Shown here in pieces: positions 45,573 through 55,279 of a stretch of 64,000 bases of DNA. Under the pieces are notes generated by a model. It had not been told where the DNA came from and made no database searches. It worked only from the letters and a program-made list of their open reading frames with translations. This DNA comes from Bacteroidales bacterium. GTDB lineage: Bacteria; Bacteroidota; Bacteroidia; Bacteroidales; P3. The position numbers and the translations under genes are program-made. Where the stretch lies: NCBI GenBank assembly GCA_024681475.1, contig JAILAT010000049.1:62001-126000 (forward strand), in the 5' to 3' direction. Each line of letters begins with the position of its first letter. Position 1 is the stretch's first letter.

Positions 45573-45950
45573 ATGGCAAGAATTGCAGGTATTGACTTAC
45601 CCAAAAACAAAAGAGGTGTTATAGGCTTGACCTATATCTACGGCATCGGAAAGAGCACTGCATCGGAGATCCTGGCCAAGGCGGGTATCGACGAGAACAA
45701 GAAAGTGCAGGACTGGACTGACGACGAGCAGAACGCTCTGCGTACCATCATCAACGATGAGTACAAGGTGGAAGGCGCACTGCGCTCGGAGGTGCAGATG
45801 AACATCAAACGACTGATGGATATTGGTTGCTACCGTGGTATCCGCCATCGTCTGGGTCTGCCGCTGCGTGGTCAGAGCACCAAGAACAACGCCCGTACGC
45901 GTAAGGGTAAGAAGAAAACAATCGCAAACAAGAAGAAAGCTACGAAGTAA
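45573..45950 (+). CDS. rpsM: 30S ribosomal protein S13
   Basis: 125 aa. Head protein contacting P-site tRNA and the 50S. Start corrected from 45513 to 45573: [25 protein letters not shown] is the universal N-terminus. [35 protein letters not shown] ends it normally. The 132-bp spacer that follows holds GC-rich foldbacks and no gene. Confidence 0.97.
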   Translation: MARIAGIDLPKNKRGVIGLTYIYGIGKSTASEILAKAGIDENKKVQDWTDDEQNALRTIINDEYKVEGALRSEVQMNIKRLMDIGCYRGIRHRLGLPLRGQSTKNNARTRKGKKKTIANKKKATK

Positions 45951-46082
45951 AGTATTCGTCAGCGGCCAGATGCGGACTATATGCCATGCCGTGGCCAGTA
46001 AGATTGCGGGCCTGATGCGGCGAGGCGGAATTACGGAGCAGCTGGTTAAAAGAATGTAGAATCAAGCAAGTAAAAAACAATT

Positions 46083-46472
46083 ATGGCAAAAACTTCAAAA
46101 CCGACAAAGAAAAGAGTCGTTAAAGTTGAACCTCAGGGAAGAGCATGCATCTTTGCATCCTTCAACAACGTTATTATTTCGTTGACCAATAACGCCGGTC
46201 AAGTGATTTCTTGGTCGTCAGCAGGAAAAATGGGCTTCCGCGGATCGAAGAAAAACACTCCGTACGCTGCACAGATGGCTGCGGAAGATTGCGGCAAAGT
46301 TGCTTATGATTTGGGCCTAAGAAAAGTGAAGGTCTTTGTGAAAGGACCTGGTCAGGGACGTGAATCTGCAATCCGCGCAATCAACGGTTGCGGCATCGAG
46401 GTGACTGAGATCGTCGACGTGACGCCGCTGCCTCACAATGGTTGCCGTCCTCCCAAACGCCGTCGCGTGTAA
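46083..46472 (+). CDS. rpsK: 30S ribosomal protein S11
   Basis: 129 aa. Platform protein near the mRNA exit. The [75 protein letters not shown] block and terminal PPKRRRV are diagnostic. Confidence 0.98.
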   Translation: MAKTSKPTKKRVVKVEPQGRACIFASFNNVIISLTNNAGQVISWSSAGKMGFRGSKKNTPYAAQMAAEDCGKVAYDLGLRKVKVFVKGPGQGRESAIRAINGCGIEVTEIVDVTPLPHNGCRPPKRRRV

Positions 46473-46549
46473 GGGAGTGACAACGTGGCAAGGCCATCGG
46501 CGCCTGCCTACGCTTACAAATTATTAATAGTTAAAACAATAGAAAAGAT

Positions 46550-47155
46550 ATGGCAAGATACAGAGGTCCCAAGACCAAAATTGCAAGAAAGTTCCATGAA
46601 CCGATATATGGTCCTGACAAGAACTACGAAAGAAAACCCTATGCACCTGGTATGCACGGCCAGAACCGTCGTCGCGGTAAGACTTCGGAGTACGGCATCC
46701 AGCTGCAGGAGAAACAGAAAGCGAAATACACCTATGGCATCCTGGAGCGCCAGTTCCGTAAACTCTACCACGAGGCTTCCCGTCGCGGCGGTATCACCGG
46801 TGAGGTGTTGCTGCAGCTGATCGAGGCTCGCTTGGACAACACGGTGTACCGTCTGGGCATCGCCCGCAGCCGTGCTCAGGCCCGCCAGCTGGTGTCTCAT
46901 TGCCACATCGCCGTCAACGGCAACGTGGTGAACATTCCTTCCTTTAGCTTGAAAGAGGGCGATGTTGTTTCGGTTCGCGAGCGCTCGAAATCGCTTGAGG
47001 TCATCACCGACTCGCTGGCATCGCGTTCCAATAGCTACTCGTGGCTTGAGTGGGATGGTGCAACGATGAGCGGCAAGTTCCTGAACTATCCTCAGCGTGC
47101 CGACATTCCCGAGACCATCAACGAGCAGCTGATCGTGGAACTCTACTCGAAATAA
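46550..47155 (+). CDS. rpsD: 30S ribosomal protein S4
   Basis: 201 aa. Primary assembly protein with an S4 RNA-binding domain ([45 protein letters not shown]). N-terminal [20 protein letters not shown] is the zinc-less form. Followed by a spacer with TGTGTG/CACACA arms. Confidence 0.98.
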   Translation: MARYRGPKTKIARKFHEPIYGPDKNYERKPYAPGMHGQNRRRGKTSEYGIQLQEKQKAKYTYGILERQFRKLYHEASRRGGITGEVLLQLIEARLDNTVYRLGIARSRAQARQLVSHCHIAVNGNVVNIPSFSLKEGDVVSVRERSKSLEVITDSLASRSNSYSWLEWDGATMSGKFLNYPQRADIPETINEQLIVELYSK

Positions 47156-47256
47156 TAGTGTGTGACAATGTGTGAAATGACACACAGATAACGAGAGACT
47201 CTATCCTACGAAACCCAATAATAGTAATTTCAAGATAAAAGAAAGGAACCAAATAA

Positions 47257-48249
47257 ATGTCAATATTAGCTTTTCAAAAACCGGATACGGTCGTGATGCT
47301 TGAGGCTGACGACTATAAAGGTACTTTTGAATTCCGCCCGCTCGAGCCAGGCTACGGCATCACTATCGGCAACGCTTTGCGCCGCGTGCTGCTGTCGTCG
47401 CTCGAAGGTTTCGCCATCACCTCGGTACGAATCGACGGTGTGGACCACGAGTTCTCCTCGCTGCCCGGCGTGGTTGAGGATATGACGGACATCATCCTGA
47501 ACCTGAAGCAGATCCGTTTCCGTCAGCAGCTCGAAGGCACCGACTTCGAGAAGGTCACGCTGGACATCAACGGCAAGACCCTTCTGAAGGCTGGCGACCT
47601 CAACGAGCACCTGCAGGCTTTCCAGGTCCTCAACACCGACGTGGAAATCTGCCACATGGAGGCATCCACCAATCTGCATATCGAGCTGACGATAGAGAAG
47701 GGAAGAGGCTATGTTCCCAGCGATGAGAACAAGAAGGCCAACGCTCCTATCGGAGTGATTGCCATCGACTCGATCCATACGCCTATCAAGAACGTCAAGT
47801 ATGAAGTCTCGGACTACCGCGTGGAGCAGAAGACCGACTTCGAGAAGCTGACGCTCGACATCGAGACCGACGGCTCCATCCATCCGAAGGATGCGCTGAC
47901 CGAGGCCGCCACCATCCTGATTCAGCACTTTATGCTCTTCAGCGAAGAGGGCATCTCCCTGGAGCGTGAGCCGAAGCAGGTGGTCGAGGAATTCGACGAA
48001 AGCACCTTGCACCTGCGCCAGCTGCTGAAGACTAAGCTGACCGATCTGGACCTCTCGGTGCGTGCACTTAACTGCCTGAAAGCCGCCGAGGTGGACACAT
48101 TGGGCGATTTGGTTGCCTTTAATAAAGCTGATTTGTTGAAGTTCAGAAACTTCGGTAAGAAGTCGCTCATCGAGCTCGAGAACCTCGTGGCCTCGAAGGG
48201 CTTGGATTTCGGCATGAATATTTCAAAATATAAATTAGACAAAGAATAA
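47257..48249 (+). CDS. rpoA: RNA polymerase alpha subunit
   Basis: 330 aa. The N-terminal dimerisation domain ([41 protein letters not shown]) and C-terminal domain ([48 protein letters not shown]) are joined by an acidic linker. The alpha-CTD contacts UP elements and regulators. Standard place before rplQ. Confidence 0.98.
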   Translation: MSILAFQKPDTVVMLEADDYKGTFEFRPLEPGYGITIGNALRRVLLSSLEGFAITSVRIDGVDHEFSSLPGVVEDMTDIILNLKQIRFRQQLEGTDFEKVTLDINGKTLLKAGDLNEHLQAFQVLNTDVEICHMEASTNLHIELTIEKGRGYVPSDENKKANAPIGVIAIDSIHTPIKNVKYEVSDYRVEQKTDFEKLTLDIETDGSIHPKDALTEAATILIQHFMLFSEEGISLEREPKQVVEEFDESTLHLRQLLKTKLTDLDLSVRALNCLKAAEVDTLGDLVAFNKADLLKFRNFGKKSLIELENLVASKGLDFGMNISKYKLDKE

Positions 48250-48335
48250 AGAATCAGTGGATGGCTGCGATGCCCACAGAGGAGAGAGAACAACGTAGCG
48301 GCGGCACGGGCCATCACACATAAAAAGAAAGAACA

Positions 48336-48824
48336 ATGAGACACGGTTGCAAAGTAAATCACTTGTCAAGAACTCATGCACACAGGGTTGCGATGATGTC
48401 CAACATGGGTACGTCGCTGATTATGCATAAGAGAATCGAAACCACTTTGGCCAAAGCCAAAGAATTGAGAAAATATGTCGAGCCGCTGATTAACCGCGCG
48501 AAAGAGGATTCTACCCAGAATCGCCGCGTTGTCTTCAGCTATCTTCACAGCAAAGAGGCCGTCAACGAGCTGTTCCGCGAGGTGGGCCCCAAGGTGATGA
48601 ACCGTCCTGGCGGATACACCCGTATCCTCAAGACCGGCATCCGCAAGGGTGACAACTCCGAGATGTGCATCATCGAACTGGTGGACTACAACGAGAACAT
48701 GCTGAAAGAGGCCAAGACCAAGAAGGCTAAGAGCACGCGTCGTAGCCGCGGTGGCGCCAAGAAGAGCGAAGAGACCGCTCCTGTCGCCGAGACACTGGCC
48801 GCCGAAGAGGCTAAGGCTGAGTAA
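48336..48824 (+). CDS. rplQ: 50S ribosomal protein L17
   Basis: 162 aa, longer than the ~127-aa E. coli form because of a Lys/Ala/Glu-rich C-terminal tail. Core: [52 protein letters not shown]. Last gene of the super-operon. Confidence 0.98.
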   Translation: MRHGCKVNHLSRTHAHRVAMMSNMGTSLIMHKRIETTLAKAKELRKYVEPLINRAKEDSTQNRRVVFSYLHSKEAVNELFREVGPKVMNRPGGYTRILKTGIRKGDNSEMCIIELVDYNENMLKEAKTKKAKSTRRSRGGAKKSEETAPVAETLAAEEAKAE

Positions 48825-48848
48825 GTCGGAAAGGCTGCATCTCAACAG

Positions 48849-48888
48849 AATACTCCTGATATAGGCCTCGTCCTCTATCAGGAGTATT
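48849..48888 (+). terminator. Terminator of the ribosomal super-operon
   Basis: AATACTCCTGATA and TATCAGGAGTATT pair perfectly over 13 bp around a 14-nt loop, followed by ATTATGCAATTTTTTTTC. Confidence 0.9.
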
Positions 48889-48986
48889 ATTATGCAATTT
48901 TTTTTCAAAAAAAAGCCATCCCGATACAATAAAGTCGGTCGCCGGAGCGTTATATAATGTTTTATATATATTTTATTATCATTTAA

Positions 48987-50294
<1,308 letters not shown>

Positions 50295-50321
50295 ATAACT
50301 GGTTTATATACAATGACATTT

Positions 50322-50349
50322 TAGGGCTTTCACCATGGTGAAAGCCCTA
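50322..50349 (+). terminator. eno terminator
   Basis: TAGGGCTTTCACC and its mirror GGTGAAAGCCCTA form a 28-bp perfect palindrome followed by TTTTATATT, 28 bp after the eno stop. Confidence 0.88.
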
Positions 50350-50396
50350 TTTTATATTGCGTTTTTTGGGGAAATAAGGTAGAAGCAAAAAAAAGT

Positions 50397-50476
50397 GAGG
50401 GTGTCTATTTGACACCCTCCCAAATACATCTTGAAATTTTGTAAGCACGCCTTGATAACGCGAAAAGGCGTTTTTT
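50397..50476. terminator. Two further hairpins after enolase
   Basis: GAGGGTGTC-TATTT-GACACCCTC (50397-50419) has its T run on the minus strand only. ACGCCTT-n11-AAGGCGT (50447-50471) is followed by TTTTTG on the plus strand. The rest of the 395-bp gap to the lipoprotein start shows no gene; an open frame reading WRLRFLAWFFIIALFVASG has no convincing start codon. Confidence 0.6.
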
Positions 50477-50689
50477 GTTGAGTGACATTTCTTAATTATT
50501 GTTAAAATGCCTGTTTTTTAACATTTCATAAGGTGGAGGCTGCGGTTCTTAGCGTGGTTTTTCATTATTGCCCTGTTTGTTGCATCGGGTCTCCATATGG
50601 GGGGCTATACGCTGATGCAGAATTTGCCTGAAGCGGTTCACAATAATTTCTCCAGACCTTCGTTATTATTATTTACAATGATTCACGTG

Positions 50690-52501
50690 ATGCGTAATAT
50701 TAGATACATTATATTGATAAGCACTGTGCTGTTGGTGGCCTGCGCCAAACAGGCGATGCCGTCGGGTGGCGCCAAGGACGATGTGCCGCCCCGTGTGCTG
50801 GGCACACGTCCGGAGAGCGGCACCTTGGAATTTTGCGAGAAGCAGTTTGTGCTGGACTTCGACGAATATATCGTGGTGAAGGACGCCGACAACAACGTGC
50901 TGATTTCGCCGCCGTTGGCCACCAAGCCGGAGTTCACCACCAAGGGGCACAGCCTGGTGGTGAAGCTGAAAGACACGTTGGCAGCGAACACCACCTATCT
51001 GTTTCAGTTCAAGGAGGCCATAGCCGATTACAACGAGGGCAACCTGCTGTCGTCGTTCGAATATGTCTTCTCCACGGGAGATTCGCTGGCTGGTCAAACG
51101 CTACGTGGCACGGTACTCGACGCACAGACGCTGTCACCACGCAAGGAGGCCATCAGTGTGATGCTCTACAATGAGAGCCAGATGGAATTGGTGATGGCAG
51201 CCTACAATAGTGCCCTGGCAAAGACGAAACAAACAGAACATCAAAAAGATAGCGTTTCGACGGACAGCACTGCGAAGGCTGTTCCCGACAAGGTGGCGCC
51301 CACCTACGTCACCCGCGCCGACAAGCAGGGTAACTTCCAGTTCAACTATATTGCAGAAGGTACGTATTACGTTGTGGCACTGGAAGATGGCGACAAAAAT
51401 ATGCAGATAGGGCTGGTCGAGCCAGTGGCATTCACCACTGCTGCGGTCAGTAGCACGCCGATGCCCGCCGTCAAGAATGACAGCGCACAACACGACTCCA
51501 GCGCCGTGGCCTTGGGGCGCACGGCGCAGCACGTTGCCAGCCAAACCGATTCAATGCCAGTGCAACCTAAAGAAAAGATACAACTGCTTGTATATGAGCC
51601 GGTAAGTGTGAAGCAACGCATCACTTCGAACAACTTCAAACAAGCCGGTCTGGCTGTCATCACTTCCCTGATGCCCATGAAAGCACCACAAATTGAGGGT
51701 AGCGAAGAGTTGGAATTCCGCCTCAACAAGAGCCGCGATACCATGACACTGTGGACTTTGCGGCAGAAGTGCGACTCGCTGCGTCTGGTGGTGTCGGACC
51801 CTTCGGGAATACAGGACACGCTGACGTTGCGCTATCGAGCCAAACGTAATGCGCAACAGCTTGTTGGGAAGACATTTTCCATCGGTGCCGAATGTGGTGG
51901 AAAAATGCATTTCTATGACAGCTTGTGGTTTTCGGTGCCTATGCCTGTGACGCTGAAGACGGGCGACACCGCGTCGGTCCGTCTGCTCAGTCTGAAAGAC
52001 AGTAGCTTGGCCATGGCTCCACTGCGAGTGAACAGCACTGCCATGCGCGCCTTTGTGGACTATCCCTTCAAGCCTGGTGAGAAATACCAGCTGCACGTGG
52101 CTGGCGGAGCGCTCACAGACCTCTGGAAGCGGGTCAACGACTCGCTGAATCTTGCCGTAGAGGTCTCCACTGCAGCCGATTATGGTAATCTGAAACTGTC
52201 AATCGCCATCGACGAGTCCCTCGTCGCGCCGCGCTACATGGTACAACTGCTGGACGAAAAGGGCGCCGTGGTGCAGACCCGGCAGCAAACGGCTGGGCAG
52301 CGTTCTTTCACAGTGAGATTCAACCACATAATACCAGGAAAATACCGTGTGCGTCTCATTGTCGATGCCAACGGCAATGGCCAGTGGGACGGTGGCGATT
52401 TCGCCACACGCCTGCTGCCCGAGACGGTGCGCTACTATGTCAAAAACCTCGATGTGCGCGCCAACTGGGACATGGAGGAGATTTGGCAGGTGGACAAATA
52501 G
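50690..52501 (+). CDS. Large lipoprotein with N-terminal Ig-like domain
   Basis: About 603 aa from the chosen start. MRNIRYIILISTVLLVACAK is a lipoprotein signal with lipobox LVAC; the track start at 50597 adds 31 residues that do not look like a signal. The mature part begins with an Ig-like region (PPRVLGTRPESGTLEFCEKQFVLDFDEYIVVKDADNNVLISPPL), the type found in SbsA-like Big_5 proteins. The C-terminus, LIVDANGNGQWDGGDFATRLLPETVRYY, looks like a prealbumin or dockerin-like stretch. Envelope-attached; function unknown. It precedes the flippase gene by 35 bp. Confidence 0.75.
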   Translation: MRNIRYIILISTVLLVACAKQAMPSGGAKDDVPPRVLGTRPESGTLEFCEKQFVLDFDEYIVVKDADNNVLISPPLATKPEFTTKGHSLVVKLKDTLAANTTYLFQFKEAIADYNEGNLLSSFEYVFSTGDSLAGQTLRGTVLDAQTLSPRKEAISVMLYNESQMELVMAAYNSALAKTKQTEHQKDSVSTDSTAKAVPDKVAPTYVTRADKQGNFQFNYIAEGTYYVVALEDGDKNMQIGLVEPVAFTTAAVSSTPMPAVKNDSAQHDSSAVALGRTAQHVASQTDSMPVQPKEKIQLLVYEPVSVKQRITSNNFKQAGLAVITSLMPMKAPQIEGSEELEFRLNKSRDTMTLWTLRQKCDSLRLVVSDPSGIQDTLTLRYRAKRNAQQLVGKTFSIGAECGGKMHFYDSLWFSVPMPVTLKTGDTASVRLLSLKDSSLAMAPLRVNSTAMRAFVDYPFKPGEKYQLHVAGGALTDLWKRVNDSLNLAVEVSTAADYGNLKLSIAIDESLVAPRYMVQLLDEKGAVVQTRQQTAGQRSFTVRFNHIIPGKYRVRLIVDANGNGQWDGGDFATRLLPETVRYYVKNLDVRANWDMEEIWQVDK

Positions 52502-52536
52502 GTGGCAATCAATATTGACAACGATAGACCAATAGG

Positions 52537-54078
52537 ATGAAAAAGAAGCTCTTTTCGGGACTGTTCTGGGTGTTGCTGCTCAACCTCATCGTGAAGCCCT
52601 TCTGGATACTGGGCATCGATGTGGGGGTGCAGAACGCTGTGGGCGCCGAGATGTATGGCTTCTACTTCACTATCTTCAATATCACTTACATCTTTAATAT
52701 CCTGCTAGACCTGGGGGTTACCAACTTCAACACGCGCAACATTGCCCGTAACCCTATGCTGATACGCAAACACTTGTCTGGTATATTGAGTATCAAGCTG
52801 ATACTGCTGGTTCTCTATGCCGTTGTCACCTTCAGTGTGGGTCTGCTGATGGGTTTCACCTCGCACAAGTTCCTCTTGTTGGCATGGCTGGTTTTCAACC
52901 AGTTCCTCAACTCGTTGATACTCTATCTGCGCAGCAATTTCGAGGGATTGCTGCTGTTCCGCTGGGACAGTGTGCTGAGTGTGCTCGACCGTGTGCTGAT
53001 GATTGTGATTTGCGGCTTCCTGCTGTGGGGTCGCACCTCCTTGCCGTTTGACCAGCTGAAAGTGCAACCGTTTCAGATTGAGTGGTTTGTGTACGCCCAG
53101 ACGGCCGCCTATCTCGTCACGGCCGTCACGGCGTTGGCGGTGCTGGTGCGCAAGACAGGCTTCGCCCGGCTGCGCTTCAACAGACCTTTCACTGCTGCCA
53201 TCCTCAAGCGTAGCGCCCCCTTTGCGCTGCTGGTGCTGCTGATGGCCAGCTACAACCGCATCGACCCGGTGCTGCTGGGCAAACTCACTGGCGGCGACTA
53301 CCAGCCTGGCGTCTATGCAGGCGCTTTCAAGTTGCTCGACGCGCTGACGATGATCGCCTATCTGGTCTCTGTGCCGCTGCTGCCCATCTATAGCAAGATG
53401 CTGGACCACACGGCATTGACAGGCCGTCGCACCTCGCTGAGTGCCGAGGCTCACGAGCAGGTGGCATCGACCACGTGGCTGATGACCTCGCTGATGTGGG
53501 TCTTCGCGCTGACCGCTGCGGTGACGCTGGCGAGCATCAGCAGCCCGCTGATGCAGGTGCTCTATCCCGAGGCCGACCTTGCTGTCCAGTCCGACTATGC
53601 CGGCGTTTTCCGCATCCTAATCTTCGGCATTGTCCCCATCGCCATGAGCTATATTTTTGGCACCCTGCTCACCGCCAACGGGAGCCTGCGGGCACTCAAT
53701 ATTTTTGCAGCCACAGCGCTGTGCATCAATATTATAGTCAATTTGCTGCTCATCCCCCGCTGGGGTGCTTTGGGCAGCGCCTGTGCCAGCCTGAGCGCAC
53801 AGACATTCATGGCTGTGGCTCAGATTTGTCTCTCCATGAAACTGCTTCGACTGCGACTTTCGTGGGGTTACATACTAAAACTGGCACTATTCACGTTATG
53901 TATTGTGCTGGGTAACCTTTTGGCCCCCGCAATGCCCTGGTGGCTGGCCATAGTGGCATCGACCGTTGTGGCCTTGTTGCTGGCTATAGTGTTGAAACTG
54001 ATTAACATTAAAGAAATAATAACAACGATACTCATCGGCGATGACGAGAAGACCGCTGATGTGTCGACAAAAAAGTGA
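52537..54078 (+). CDS. Oligosaccharide flippase of the Wzx/PST type
   Basis: 513 aa with about 14 predicted spans. Opens MKKKLFSGLFWVLLLNLIVKPFWILGIDVGVQNAVGAEMYGFYFTIFNITYIFNILLDLGVTNFNTRNIAR, typical of MOP-superfamily polysaccharide exporters. It would move lipid-linked sugars across the inner membrane. No glycosyltransferase cluster surrounds it, so the cargo is unknown. The following fabD gene begins 4 bp after the stop codon. Confidence 0.88.
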   Translation: MKKKLFSGLFWVLLLNLIVKPFWILGIDVGVQNAVGAEMYGFYFTIFNITYIFNILLDLGVTNFNTRNIARNPMLIRKHLSGILSIKLILLVLYAVVTFSVGLLMGFTSHKFLLLAWLVFNQFLNSLILYLRSNFEGLLLFRWDSVLSVLDRVLMIVICGFLLWGRTSLPFDQLKVQPFQIEWFVYAQTAAYLVTAVTALAVLVRKTGFARLRFNRPFTAAILKRSAPFALLVLLMASYNRIDPVLLGKLTGGDYQPGVYAGAFKLLDALTMIAYLVSVPLLPIYSKMLDHTALTGRRTSLSAEAHEQVASTTWLMTSLMWVFALTAAVTLASISSPLMQVLYPEADLAVQSDYAGVFRILIFGIVPIAMSYIFGTLLTANGSLRALNIFAATALCINIIVNLLLIPRWGALGSACASLSAQTFMAVAQICLSMKLLRLRLSWGYILKLALFTLCIVLGNLLAPAMPWWLAIVASTVVALLLAIVLKLINIKEIITTILIGDDEKTADVSTKK

Positions 54079-54082
54079 CAGA

Positions 54083-54970
54083 ATGAAGAAAGCCTACGTA
54101 TTCCCTGGTCAGGGAGCCCAATTTGTTGGCATGGGCAAAGACCTTTACGATAACAACAAGATGTGCCGCGATATGTTTGAGACCGCTAACGACATCATCG
54201 GTTTCCGCATCACCGACCTGATGTTCGCCGGTACGCCCGAAGATTTGAAGCAAACGCGTGTCACGCAGCCTGCCATCTTCCTGCACTCCACCATCCTGGC
54301 CGCCTATATGGGCGATGCTTTCCAGCCCGACATGGTGGGTGGCCACTCGCTGGGCGAGTTTTCTGCCCTGGTGGCTGCCAAGGCCATGAGTTTCGAAGAC
54401 GGCCTACGCCTTGTCATAGCCCGTGCCAACGCCATGCAGAAATGTTGCGAGGCCAACCCCTCGACCATGGCCGCCGTGCTGAAGCTTGACGACAAGACTG
54501 TGGAAGATGTCTGCGCCTCGATTGTTGGCGAAGTGGTGGTTCCTGCCAACTACAACTGCCCCGGGCAGCTGGTCATCAGCGGCACCCTTGAAGGTGTGGC
54601 CCAGGCCAGCAAGAAAATCGTTGAGTTGAAAGGCCGTGCGTTGCCGTTGGCCGTGGGTGGTGCATTCCATTCGCCGCTCATGGAGGCCGCGCGCTTGGAG
54701 CTCAGCGAGGCCATCGAGAAGACCACCTTCTCGGAGCCCATTTGCCCATGTTATCAGAATGTCTGCGCCCTGCCGATTACCGCCCCTGCTCAAATCAAGG
54801 AAAACCTTAACAAGCAGCTCACCGCGCCTGTGCGCTGGACGGCCACCGTGGAGAACATGCTGGCTGACGGAGCCGAAGAGTTCATCGAGGTGGGCCCCGG
54901 CACTGCGTTGCAGGGGATGATCAAGCGAGTGAAGAGCGATGCCAACGCCCATTCCGTGGTGCTTGAATAA
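54083..54970 (+). CDS. fabD: Malonyl-CoA:ACP transacylase
   Basis: 295 aa. Loads malonyl groups on acyl carrier protein for fatty-acid synthesis. Start corrected from 54041 to 54083 (MKKAYVFPGQGAQFVGMGKDLY). The nucleophile is Ser89 in GGHSLGEFSAL, and the C-terminal FIEVGPGTALQGMIKRV is typical. Immediately follows the flippase gene. Confidence 0.96.
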   Translation: MKKAYVFPGQGAQFVGMGKDLYDNNKMCRDMFETANDIIGFRITDLMFAGTPEDLKQTRVTQPAIFLHSTILAAYMGDAFQPDMVGGHSLGEFSALVAAKAMSFEDGLRLVIARANAMQKCCEANPSTMAAVLKLDDKTVEDVCASIVGEVVVPANYNCPGQLVISGTLEGVAQASKKIVELKGRALPLAVGGAFHSPLMEAARLELSEAIEKTTFSEPICPCYQNVCALPITAPAQIKENLNKQLTAPVRWTATVENMLADGAEEFIEVGPGTALQGMIKRVKSDANAHSVVLE

Positions 54971-55058
54971 TGAGTGTAATGACATATTGTGAGAATCTTC
55001 CCTTCAGAAAGACGCCCAATCGTTGGAAGGGTAGAAAACACAGTAAACATGTATCTGG

Positions 55059-55089
55059 AAATGAGTCTGATGTATTACCAGACTCATTT
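55059..55089 (+). terminator. fabD terminator
   Basis: AAATGAGTCTG-n9-CAGACTCATTT, an 11-bp perfect stem followed by CTATTATTTC, about 90 bp after fabD. Confidence 0.85.
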
Positions 55090-55279
55090 CTATTATTTCG
55101 TCGGAGTGCCGTCTGTTAAGTCGTAGTGTCATATTATTTAAGACTATCCATCTGTTCGCCCCTAAATCTTTGTAATTATAAAAACAATAAATAAAGCAAC
55201 GCAAAGCGGTAATTCCGCGACAAATATACAGACACCCCGAAACGGGTTTTGATAGTTGAACTAAAGAATGCCATTCAAA

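Noticed and set aside
50480-50680. Open frame encoding a hydrophobic stretch before the lipoprotein gene
   Set aside because: No start codon ahead of the hydrophobic segment, and the lipoprotein signal at 50690 gives a convincing N-terminus.
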